Part shown: one piece after another, positions 23,659 through 31,526 of the stretch
Numbering within the stretch: the first letter of the stretch is position 1
Layout: each line of letters starts with the position of its first letter
Source of the DNA: UBA6168 sp041752395
Lineage (GTDB): Bacteria > Bacteroidota > Bacteroidia > Chitinophagales > Saprospiraceae
DNA: 64,000 nt
NCBI GenBank assembly: GCA_041752395.1
Contig: JBGSWN010000040.1
Coordinates: 1 to 64,000 of the forward strand
Reading direction: 5' to 3'
Made by a program: the position numbers and the translations under genes
Notes under the pieces: generated by a model
What the model saw: only the letters and a program-made list of their open reading frames with translations
Database searches by the model: none
Told to the model about the DNA's origin: nothing

Positions 23659-25134
23659 ATGAAGCGCCAAAACACAATTTTATTATTAACTGTACTAGGG
23701 GCATTGAGCCTTATCCGCTGCACTGAAAACGCCCCAGCTACCAATGGGGAAGCACTTGCGAAAACCCGCTGTGCTTCCTGCCACGCCTACCCAGCACCCG
23801 ACTTGTTGGATAAAAATTCTTGGGAAAAATATGTGCTGCCCCGCATGGGCGTCATGGTGGGCGCCTTGCCTGCCGACCTTGCCGAAGGTGCTGCACCTGC
23901 GCCGGAAGGTGCTTTCATTTCCAAAGAAGATTGGGAAGCCATCCGCCAATTTTACCTAAAAAATGCGCCTGCCGAGCCACTTGCGGCCCAGCCGCTTTCC
24001 ATCGAAAAGGTGCTTCCACAGTTCGAAGTGCGGTTCCCCGACCACTACCTAAGCCCGCCGGGCACGTTGCTGACAAAGTTTGACGGGGGCAGCCTCTTCC
24101 TCGGCGACGTACACACTGGCAATCTGTACCAGTTTGATGGTAAAATGGTTTTGCAAAAAACGGCGAAGGTGCCTGGCGGTGCAGTTTGGCTGAACCGGAT
24201 ACCGGAAGGTGACCTCGTGACCTGCATCGGTTCGTTTTCGCCAACGGAGGCGGCCACGGGAAGCGTCCTGTTTTTACCAAAAAAAGAAAACGTCCAGCCA
24301 GTGGTGCTGCTCGACAGCCTGCACCGCCCCACGCACACGGAGCTGGCCGACCTCGACGCCGACGGGCGATTCGACCTCGTCATCAGCGAGTTCGGCAAAT
24401 GGGCGGGCAGCCTCAGTTGGTGGAAAAACAATGGGCGGGGCGGCTTCGAGCGGCGGTTGCTCCGCAACATGCCTGGTGCCATCCGCACGGCGGTGAGCGA
24501 CCTGAACGGCGACGGGCTGCCCGACGTCGTCGCCTTGTTTGGGCAGGGCGACGAGGGTATTTTTGTTTACTATAATAATGGTGGCGGCGAGTTCGAGGAA
24601 GTGCGGGCGTTGCGCTTCCCGCCCAGCTACGGCTCCAGCTACTTCGACCTGTTCGACTTCAATGGCGACGGGCATCTGGACATCGTTTACACCTGCGGCG
24701 ACAACGCCGACTTCCCGCCCGTGAGCAAGCCGTACCACGGCATCCGCATCTTTCAAAACGATGGACAGGGCAATTTCACGGAGGCGCTTTTCCTGCCATT
24801 GCCGGGTGCTTATGCCGCCATTCCCGCCGACTTCGACCTTGATGGCGACTTGGACATCGCAGCCATTTCTTTCTTTCCCGATTTTAAAAAAGCGCCGGAG
24901 GCGGGTTTCGTTTTCTTTGAAAATCAAGGCGGCATGAAGTTCAGGGCGCTCACGTTCCCGCAATCGCACAAGGGCCGCTGGCTGTTGATGGATACAGGGG
25001 ACTGGGACGCCGATGGCGACCTCGATATTGTGCTGGGCAGCATGGCATTTGAGGTGGTTCCCGATGGTGGCGAGGTGAAGAAGTGGATAAAAGACGGCAT
25101 CCCGTTCGTGGTGCTGGAGAACAAGGCGAGGTGA
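23659..25134 (+). CDS. Lipoprotein with cytochrome c site and VCBS/FG-GAP repeats
   Basis: A 491-residue exported protein. LSLIRC (Cys ~21) is a lipobox. CASCH at residues 38-42 is a c-type heme site in a short cytochrome-like region (next, LPRMGVMVG offers Met ligands). From about residue 200 on there are calcium-binding FG-GAP/VCBS blades with D-x-D-x-D-G motifs (DLDADGRFDLV, DLNGDGLPDVV, DFNGDGHLDIV, DFDLDGDLDIA, DWDADGDLDIV), forming a beta-propeller. Such proteins are known in Planctomycetes and Bacteroidota; the role may be extracellular electron transfer or carbohydrate binding. Confidence 0.82.
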   Translation: MKRQNTILLLTVLGALSLIRCTENAPATNGEALAKTRCASCHAYPAPDLLDKNSWEKYVLPRMGVMVGALPADLAEGAAPAPEGAFISKEDWEAIRQFYLKNAPAEPLAAQPLSIEKVLPQFEVRFPDHYLSPPGTLLTKFDGGSLFLGDVHTGNLYQFDGKMVLQKTAKVPGGAVWLNRIPEGDLVTCIGSFSPTEAATGSVLFLPKKENVQPVVLLDSLHRPTHTELADLDADGRFDLVISEFGKWAGSLSWWKNNGRGGFERRLLRNMPGAIRTAVSDLNGDGLPDVVALFGQGDEGIFVYYNNGGGEFEEVRALRFPPSYGSSYFDLFDFNGDGHLDIVYTCGDNADFPPVSKPYHGIRIFQNDGQGNFTEALFLPLPGAYAAIPADFDLDGDLDIAAISFFPDFKKAPEAGFVFFENQGGMKFRALTFPQSHKGRWLLMDTGDWDADGDLDIVLGSMAFEVVPDGGEVKKWIKDGIPFVVLENKAR

Positions 25135-25290
25135 AAATTTCAACTAAAAACAATCCTAAATTTACCCACAAGTCATAGTTAACATTCGCATAACTTTATG
25201 ATAATCAATTCTTTAACAGGTAAAGATTATTGAACTATTTGTTAAAAAACGCTTAACCCACCGGGTACTTTCCTTCGTACCTGCCGAGCG

Positions 25291-25298
25291 TAGGTTTG
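25291..25298 (+). promoter_or_regulatory. Possible -7 box of the PhoX-like gene
   Basis: TAGGTTTG matches TAnnTTTG and lies 38 bp upstream of the start codon. A good -33 TTG at the right spacing is missing (only TTTC, 18 bp upstream), so this is tentative. Confidence 0.3.
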
Positions 25299-25335
25299 CA
25301 AATAATTTTTTTCATCAAAATTCAATTGTTGACCT

Positions 25336-27183
25336 ATGACAAAGAGACTTTACCTCTTCTTTGCCCTGGCATTTTCGTGCCTTGCGGCAAACGCACAAAC
25401 CCTCTTCGATGAGGAAATCCAAATCCCGACGGGATTCGTACCCACCACCATCGTAATGCCTCCATCCCCGCTTACCACCCAGGTATTGTTCGTGGGTGGT
25501 GTGGACATGGTGCAGGCCACCCCTACCTACGGAAACCCCGGTGGAGAAGAAGTGGCCAAGGAGTGGCACGACTTCATCGGTATCACCCCCGACAACTCTG
25601 GCCAGAGCATGGGCTGGGTGACGGTGAACCATGAGATGATCTACGCCTCCGATAAGCTCGGTGACGGTGGTGGCATGACCTCCTTCAGGATTAAAAGGAA
25701 GGCCGACGGTACCTTGGAAGTGCTTGACCAAACGCTGAACGATGGCCGCTCCGGCAAGTTCTTCAACGTGGACTTTGCCAACACGGTTGGTGAAACGGGC
25801 ATGAACTGTGGCGGTATCATGAGCATGGTGGATGGCCGCATTTGGACGGCAGAAGAGTGGTTCCAAACCAGCAATGCTGCCATTTATGCCACCGGCGGCG
25901 GCATTCGGGACACCTCCAACTTCGTGGTGTCTTCCGACATCCCCGGCTGGAACGGCGTGAGCCTCAAGCGCTACCAGAACCTGAACTGGATGACCGAGAT
26001 TGACCCACGCCAGGCCAAGGCCATCCGCAAGCAGTACAACTGGGGCCGCCAAGGCTTCGAGGGCGGTGTCGTGGCCCCGGACAACCGCATCGTTTACCTC
26101 GGCCCAGATGCCACGCCTGGCTTCTTCGGCATGTTCGTGGCGAATACGCCGGGCGATTTCACAAAAGGGACTTTGTTTGCCTACAAGCACGACAAGCCAG
26201 GATGGCCTTGGGTGCCCATCTGGGAGGATGGTGCCATGCTCAACCATGAGAATGTGGCCGCTTCAAAAGGTGCTACCATGTTCAACCGCATCGAGTGGGT
26301 AGCCATCAACCCAGACAACAATTTCATCTACTTCACCGAAACAGGCCGTGACAACCCCGGCAGCGCTTTCACTGCTGGTGCAGCAAAAGGTGGCGTTCAC
26401 CACCCAGCCATCTTGGCAAGGGCGCAGGCGCAGGGTGTTGCTTCTCCAAACGTGCCAGCTTACTGGGATTACTACGGTCGGGTTTGGGAATACAACCCAA
26501 CCAATGGCCAGACCCGCATCTACCTCGAAGCAGGCCCATATTTTGCTGACAGCCCAACCGAAGCCAACTACCCAGAGAAGCACCTGACCAACCCTGATGG
26601 TTTGAACGTAATTACGATTGACGGTAAAAAATTCTTGGTCATACAAGAAGATTTGAACGGTACTTCCAAAGGCCGGGTACCAGCTGGCGTGACCAACTCG
26701 CTTTGCGAGGTTTATATCCTCGACTTGAGCATACAAAATCCAACGGTGGACGACCTCATCCGTTTAACGGCAATGCCTGCGGGCGCTGAAGTGACTGGAG
26801 CCGTCATGACGCCGGACGGCAAGTCGCTCCTCGTCAACTCGCAGCACCCGCGCACCGACAACCCGTTCCCTTGGAACCACTCGCTGACGGTCGCCATCCA
26901 CGGTTTCGACCAGGTGAGCTACGCCAGCCTACAAAACCGCAGTTCGTTCGATGCCGAGGTTACGCCAGCCGTTGACGAATCGGGTGCATTCTCCATCTAT
27001 CCGAATCCGACCACTCGCACCGTGTTCCTGAACAAAATGACGGACGTGGCCATTTATGACGCCTCCGGCAAACGGGTGCTCGTGAAGCGCAACACGATGG
27101 AAGTGGAAGTCGGCCATTTGAACACCGGCGTTTATTTCTTGCAAAACGCTGAGGGTGAGACGATTAAGTTGCAGATTCAGTAA
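25336..27183 (+). CDS. PhoX-like (DUF839) secreted protein with T9SS tail
   Basis: A 615-residue exported protein. Signal peptide (MTKRLYLFFALAFSCLAANA), then a DUF839/PhoX-type beta-propeller: GWVTVNHEM, the acidic TAEEW, FEGGVVAPDNRIVYLGPD, LNHENVAAS, NRIEWVAINPDNNFIYFTETGRDN and PDGLNVI. PhoX enzymes are calcium/iron phosphatases; these acidic and His-containing motifs agree with that but the catalytic set cannot be verified by eye. The last ~70 residues (SIYPNPTTRTVFLN to the terminal LQIQ) are a type IX secretion sorting domain. It stands alone between a 200-bp leader and a repeat-rich 228-bp tail. Confidence 0.78.
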   Translation: MTKRLYLFFALAFSCLAANAQTLFDEEIQIPTGFVPTTIVMPPSPLTTQVLFVGGVDMVQATPTYGNPGGEEVAKEWHDFIGITPDNSGQSMGWVTVNHEMIYASDKLGDGGGMTSFRIKRKADGTLEVLDQTLNDGRSGKFFNVDFANTVGETGMNCGGIMSMVDGRIWTAEEWFQTSNAAIYATGGGIRDTSNFVVSSDIPGWNGVSLKRYQNLNWMTEIDPRQAKAIRKQYNWGRQGFEGGVVAPDNRIVYLGPDATPGFFGMFVANTPGDFTKGTLFAYKHDKPGWPWVPIWEDGAMLNHENVAASKGATMFNRIEWVAINPDNNFIYFTETGRDNPGSAFTAGAAKGGVHHPAILARAQAQGVASPNVPAYWDYYGRVWEYNPTNGQTRIYLEAGPYFADSPTEANYPEKHLTNPDGLNVITIDGKKFLVIQEDLNGTSKGRVPAGVTNSLCEVYILDLSIQNPTVDDLIRLTAMPAGAEVTGAVMTPDGKSLLVNSQHPRTDNPFPWNHSLTVAIHGFDQVSYASLQNRSSFDAEVTPAVDESGAFSIYPNPTTRTVFLNKMTDVAIYDASGKRVLVKRNTMEVEVGHLNTGVYFLQNAEGETIKLQIQ

Positions 27184-27200
27184 GCCGTGAGGCATGACCT

Positions 27201-27361
27201 GAGGTGACATCTTTTTGCCTGCTACACCTTTTGGTTTTAGCGAATTTTTAAAAGGCAAAAAGGTGTCATCTCAAGGCTCAAGCTACACCGAGATGACACC
27301 TTTTCGCCCTGAAAAACCCTGCTGGATGGTTGAGTTGGAACGGGCGAAAAGGTGTCATCTC
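27201..27361. repeat. Two tandem palindromes built from one ~19-bp motif
   Basis: Four copies of a motif close to GGCAAAAAGGTGTCATCTC occur in alternating orientation: 27201-27219 (inverted), 27254-27272, 27290-27309 (inverted), 27342-27361. Copies 1/2 and 3/4 form two hairpins (second pair with GGGCGAAAAGG at the loop-distal end). It lies between the PhoX-like and peroxidase genes and resembles a BIME/REP-type arrangement. Confidence 0.75.
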
Positions 27362-27411
27362 AAATCACCGGATGCCTGCGAGGTGTCCGGCATTTTTAAA
27401 TTTCAAGCCTT

Positions 27412-29361
27412 ATGAACAAAAAGATACTTGCCTGTTTCCCCATCCTTTTTGCTGTCATCTTCTTCGGCAGCTTTTCGAGCGACAAAGCGAAATTGGCTTT
27501 GGAAAAAGTCAGTCAACAATTCGGTGGCGGCCTTGACGAAACCGGGCTTGCCATCAGCGATTTGTTGGCTGCTGCGCAAAATCTGAGCGGCAGCGAAAAG
27601 TCCGTGGAAGTGCTGCAGGCCGCCGTAACGGAGGCCCGGTTGAGCTATAAAAAAATCGAGTTCCTCGTCGCCTATTTAGATGGGGCCGATGTGAAAAAAA
27701 ACATCAACGGCGCACCCCTGCCGAGCATTGAACCCAATGTGCCAGTGGTGAAGGTCATCGAGCCGAGCGGCCTGCAGGTGCTGGACGAGCTGGCATTTGC
27801 CGACGATGTTTTCTCCCAAAAAAAGGAAATCGTGGCGCTGGCGCAAAAGCTGGAAAAGGACTGGCAGGAAGTCCAGTTGTTCCAATCAAAAATAGCCATC
27901 ACGCACCGCCATGTCTTCGAGGCCATCCGGCAGCAACTGGTGCGCTCGTTCACGCTCGGCGTCACGGGCTTCGACACGCCCGGCTCCGCCAATGCCATCC
28001 CGGAGGCCAAGGTTGCCTTCGAGGGCATGTACAATGCCTTCAAAAACTATATGCCGATGCTGGAAGAAAAAGACCGTGGCCTTGCCATCGTCATGGATGC
28101 CCGCATGGAAAACACGCTGGAATATTTGACCAAACACGACGATTTTGACAGCTTCGACCGGCTGGAGTTCTTGATGAAGCATATCGAGCCGCAGTACCAG
28201 CTTTTTTATGAAATACATAAGTCGCTAGGCATTGAGTTCGCTGAAGAAACAGACAAAGCGCCTCGGGCCGTGAACTACCACGCTGCCAGCATATTCGACC
28301 CCGTTTTTTTGAATGCGGGGTATTTCGCCAACCTCGACCTGAAGCACCCGCTGTTTGAAAAAAGGAAGGAACTGGGACGGACGCTGTTTTTCGACCCCAT
28401 TTTATCCAAAAAAATTGACCGTTCCTGTGCCTCGTGCCACCAGCCGGAAAAGGCGTTCACGGACGGTCTGCCCACGAGCCTCGCCGCTGACGGGCAGCAT
28501 TCTTTGCTCCGCAATTCGCCCTCGCTCGTCAACGCCGTGTTCGCCGACCAGTATTTCTGGGACCTGCGGGAGCCTCGCCTCGACCGCCAGATGCTGCACG
28601 TGGTGTTGAGCAAGGACGAATTCAACACCGACTACCCCGAGATCCTCGAAAAACTTGGCCAGAGCGCCGAGTACCAGCGCCTGTTCGCCGAGGCGTACCC
28701 CGAGCAGCCGCAGTACCAGCTTTCGACCTATTCCATCTCCGATGCGCTGAGTGCCTACGTGGCCAGCCTCACCGACTTCGACAGCCCTTTCGACCAGTAC
28801 GTGCGGGGCAAAACGGGCGTAATTGACCCGGCGGTAAAGCGGGGCTTCAACCTTTTCATGGGCAAAGCGGCCTGTGGTACTTGCCATTTTGCGCCAGTGT
28901 TCAATGGCACGGTGCCGCCGACCTACCTCGAATCGGAATCGGAGGTGCTGGGCATCACCGCCACTGCCGACACGCTGAACCCCAGCCTCGATGCCGACTT
29001 CGGCAGGTTCGCCAACGGCATGCCCGACGTGAAAGCCGATTTTCTCAAAACCTCTTTCAAAACCGTGACCGTGCGCAATGCCGAACTGACGGCCCCGTAC
29101 ATGCACAACGGCGCCTTCAAGACCCTCGAAGAAGTGGTGGATTTCTACAATCGCGGTGGCGGAAAAGGGCTGAAACTCGACGTTCCGTACCAGACATTGC
29201 CCTTCGATGAACTCAAGCTGACAAAGGCGGAACAGGCCGACCTCGTGGCATTTATGAAATCGTTGACGGGGGACATGTCAAAGTTCGATGCGCCGGAGGA
29301 GCTGCCCGTTTTTGAGGGGAAGGCGGCTTGGAACGGAAGGAAGGTTGGGGGGAGCTATTGA
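27412..29361 (+). CDS. Di-heme cytochrome c peroxidase/MauG-family protein
   Basis: A 649-residue periplasmic protein. Signal peptide, then about 290 helical residues with no heme site, then a di-heme peroxidase core from about residue 315: KRKELGRTLFFDPILSK, heme motif CASCH (339-343), SLVNAVFADQYFWD, second heme motif CGTCH (488-492), and the C-terminal NAELTAPYMHNGAFKTLEEVV that is a family signature. Standard enzymes are ~350 residues; the N-terminal half is an extra helical domain that may be imelysin-like (inferred from helicity and position only). Reduces peroxide or oxidises a protein partner. Confidence 0.85.
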   Translation: MNKKILACFPILFAVIFFGSFSSDKAKLALEKVSQQFGGGLDETGLAISDLLAAAQNLSGSEKSVEVLQAAVTEARLSYKKIEFLVAYLDGADVKKNINGAPLPSIEPNVPVVKVIEPSGLQVLDELAFADDVFSQKKEIVALAQKLEKDWQEVQLFQSKIAITHRHVFEAIRQQLVRSFTLGVTGFDTPGSANAIPEAKVAFEGMYNAFKNYMPMLEEKDRGLAIVMDARMENTLEYLTKHDDFDSFDRLEFLMKHIEPQYQLFYEIHKSLGIEFAEETDKAPRAVNYHAASIFDPVFLNAGYFANLDLKHPLFEKRKELGRTLFFDPILSKKIDRSCASCHQPEKAFTDGLPTSLAADGQHSLLRNSPSLVNAVFADQYFWDLREPRLDRQMLHVVLSKDEFNTDYPEILEKLGQSAEYQRLFAEAYPEQPQYQLSTYSISDALSAYVASLTDFDSPFDQYVRGKTGVIDPAVKRGFNLFMGKAACGTCHFAPVFNGTVPPTYLESESEVLGITATADTLNPSLDADFGRFANGMPDVKADFLKTSFKTVTVRNAELTAPYMHNGAFKTLEEVVDFYNRGGGKGLKLDVPYQTLPFDELKLTKAEQADLVAFMKSLTGDMSKFDAPEELPVFEGKAAWNGRKVGGSY

Positions 29362-29565
29362 TGTTATTAAAAAATTTCACTTCACTAACTCATAATGTTG
29401 TTATCAAATTCACACTTTGATGTAACTCGCAGTTGGCCCGTATCCTGCTCAACGACTTAGGCTTTACGCTGATGCATCAGTCTAATTGGTATTGCCGAAC
29501 CGTGCCTGCTTTCAACCTGAAACCTGCGGTGCGACATTTACTTGCAAAGCCTTGGCGTGGAAACC

Positions 29566-30324
29566 TCAGCTATCCACCCAGTCCTTAAAACCCTGCAAAC
29601 AGGAGCGGCTCACGAGAAACTCTACACCCGTTACCTGCACGGAAAGTTCCAGTTTCATCCGTTGGTTGAAATAGGGGTGTATTTTTTTGATGGCGTTGAT
29701 ATTGACGATTTGTCCGCGGTTGATTTGAAAGAACGCCTGGCTATCAAGGCCCGCCATCAGGCCCTCAACGGTATTGGTGTAGAGGTGGCGCTGCCCCTGA
29801 AACGTGTGCAGGAAAGTCAGCCCCTCTTCCGAATGGACACAGGCGATGTCAGCCATGTTGATGAACTCGAAATGGTTGCCTTTTTTCACGAGGCAGCGGA
29901 GCTTTTTTTGTTGGTTCAGCTTACCAAAAACGGATTGCAGTTGTGCGGACAACTGCGCATTGGCGCTGGGACGTGTGCGCTCAAATTTGTCCAAGGTTTT
30001 CCGCAAATCGTCCATGTGGATGGGCTTCAGCAAATAGCCAATGCTGTTTAGCTTGAACGCTTCGATGGCATATTGGTCATAAGCTGTAGTGAAAATCACG
30101 GGTGCATCCACCTCCACGTGCTCGAATATCTCGAAGCTCCGGCCATCCGACAATTCGATGTCCAGGAAAATCAAATCGGGGCCTTCGTTTTCCATGAGCC
30201 AGTTAACGGCGTCTTCTACGCTTTCCAGATGGGCCAGTATTTGGACGTCTGGCCTCACTTTTTTCAGTATGTCCCGCAGGTACTGAAAGGCGTTGATTTC
30301 ATCTTCGACAATCAGGATTTTCAT
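29566..30324 (-). CDS. LytTR-family response regulator
   Basis: A 252-residue DNA-binding response regulator. Receiver domain at residues 1-115 with acidic pocket ED (7-8), phosphoacceptor Asp55 in LIFLDIELSDG, and Lys in YLLKPIH; LytTR DNA-binding domain from about 145 to the end (FEFINMADIACVHSEEG ... FFQINRGQIVNINAIKKI). Its start overlaps the stop of the sensor kinase gene by 4 bp (ATGA), so the pair is translated together. No target genes can be read from the window; the TonB receptor upstream is a candidate. Confidence 0.92.
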   Translation of the reverse strand: MKILIVEDEINAFQYLRDILKKVRPDVQILAHLESVEDAVNWLMENEGPDLIFLDIELSDGRSFEIFEHVEVDAPVIFTTAYDQYAIEAFKLNSIGYLLKPIHMDDLRKTLDKFERTRPSANAQLSAQLQSVFGKLNQQKKLRCLVKKGNHFEFINMADIACVHSEEGLTFLHTFQGQRHLYTNTVEGLMAGLDSQAFFQINRGQIVNINAIKKIHPYFNQRMKLELSVQVTGVEFLVSRSCLQGFKDWVDS

Positions 30325-31382
30325 ACGAATTGGCTTGAAAAAATTAAAGGGACTGAGACTGCAAAATGGTGGTCGTCTTCTGTCACTGCGAGTGGTGAAG
30401 TAGTGAAAAAAGCGATGCGGGAGCGGATGTTTTTCAACCCCATCCCAGTAGAGTCAGCCTCCCTAATTTTCTTTTGGATATTGTTTTTTACTTGGATGGC
30501 CTTGCCTTCCTCCGTTATTTCCACTTCGATGCGCAGCGGTTTTTTCTGTGAAACGATGTTGTGCTTCACCGCATTTTCTATCAATAATTGCAGGCAGAGT
30601 GGCAGGATTTGAGCGGAGCCAGTCACTTTTTCCGGCAGGGAAACCTGAATGCCCTCGTGAAACCGCTCCCGCAATAATTCCACGTAAATCCTGACGTTTT
30701 CCAGTTCCGTGCTCAACAGCACCAATTGCTGCTCCTGATTGCTGACCGTGTATCGGTAAAACCGGGAAAGTTTGTCAAGGTAGTTCATGGCCCGGTTGGG
30801 GTCGGTCGGTATCAGGTTCATCAAAGTGTTCAGGCTATTGAACAGAAAATGGGGGTTGATTTGGTTGCGGAGGTTGTCCAACTGCCCCTGGATATGCGCC
30901 ATTTGTATCCTGTCTTTTTCCAAAATGGCCTCTTTGTATTTATGGAAAAAATAAATGGCATCGTAAAACATGACGACGGCAAAAGTTAGAACATAGGTGG
31001 AGCCAAAGCCCTGCAACAAAGTAGGGTTAAGTAAATCATTTAGCCCGAAAATACTGTAAACCAATTCAATGACAGTGTGGACTAATATCGAAATAATCGG
31101 CACTGCAAATACAATGATAGCGAGCTGTATTCCAAACCGTTTCATGGCATCGTTATAGGAGTTGAACCGCTTTCGCAATGTCAATATCAAGTATCGGTTG
31201 AACAACCAATATGCCGTGGTGTATGCCAGCGATTCAAAATATTCCTGATGAGCAACGCTGAGGTATGTTGCTAAATCAACCCCGAAAAATAGAAAAGGAA
31301 TTATCAGCGACAATATGGGTATTCCAATCAGCATCACCGGGCGGTCGTCGAAAGCGAGGTATGGAATATTCGGTTTAAGCAT
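30321..31382 (-). CDS. LytS/YehU-type sensor histidine kinase
   Basis: A 353-residue membrane kinase partner of the LytTR regulator. Four N-terminal hydrophobic segments (about residues 18-36, 52-68, 85-110 and 128-146), a short coiled coil, then the His_kinase block with phospho-acceptor His178 in NQINPHFLFNSLNTLMNLI, and the ATPase part with LLIENAVKHNI (N box) and GMGLKNIRSRI (G box). No separate sensor domain, so the signal is probably in the membrane. Confidence 0.92.
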   Translation of the reverse strand: MLKPNIPYLAFDDRPVMLIGIPILSLIIPFLFFGVDLATYLSVAHQEYFESLAYTTAYWLFNRYLILTLRKRFNSYNDAMKRFGIQLAIIVFAVPIISILVHTVIELVYSIFGLNDLLNPTLLQGFGSTYVLTFAVVMFYDAIYFFHKYKEAILEKDRIQMAHIQGQLDNLRNQINPHFLFNSLNTLMNLIPTDPNRAMNYLDKLSRFYRYTVSNQEQQLVLLSTELENVRIYVELLRERFHEGIQVSLPEKVTGSAQILPLCLQLLIENAVKHNIVSQKKPLRIEVEITEEGKAIQVKNNIQKKIREADSTGMGLKNIRSRIAFFTTSPLAVTEDDHHFAVSVPLIFSSQFV

Positions 31383-31431
31383 GTATTAGAATATCATTTT
31401 TTTGCCCGCAGTTCGAGGGTTGTTCCAAATT

Positions 31432-31517
31432 GCGCATGTTTGAAGCATTGCCGGAGGCGAAAAACCGAAATTTCTTGGGCTTTATTTTCACCAATGCCAA
31501 GGCATTCAAACATGCGC
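31432..31517. repeat. 13-bp inverted repeat between receptor and kinase genes
   Basis: GCGCATGTTTGAA (31432-31444) and TTCAAACATGCGC (31505-31517) are perfect reverse complements 60 bp apart, with further partial pairing (CATTGCC / GGCAATG-like) inside. It begins 10 bp after the receptor stop codon on the minus strand, so it may act as a terminator or mRNA-end structure. Confidence 0.55.
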
Positions 31518-31526
31518 TAAAAGTAC

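Noticed and set aside
24274..25143. 289-codon frame opposite the VCBS protein gene
   Set aside because: Antisense shadow of the D-x-D-x-D-G repeat region, which has a clear heme and lipoprotein reading on the plus strand.
29362..29565. Short frame (from 29486) and AT-rich stretch after the peroxidase gene
   Set aside because: Cys/Lys-rich translation without motif, overlapping the 3' end of the LytTR regulator gene on the other strand.
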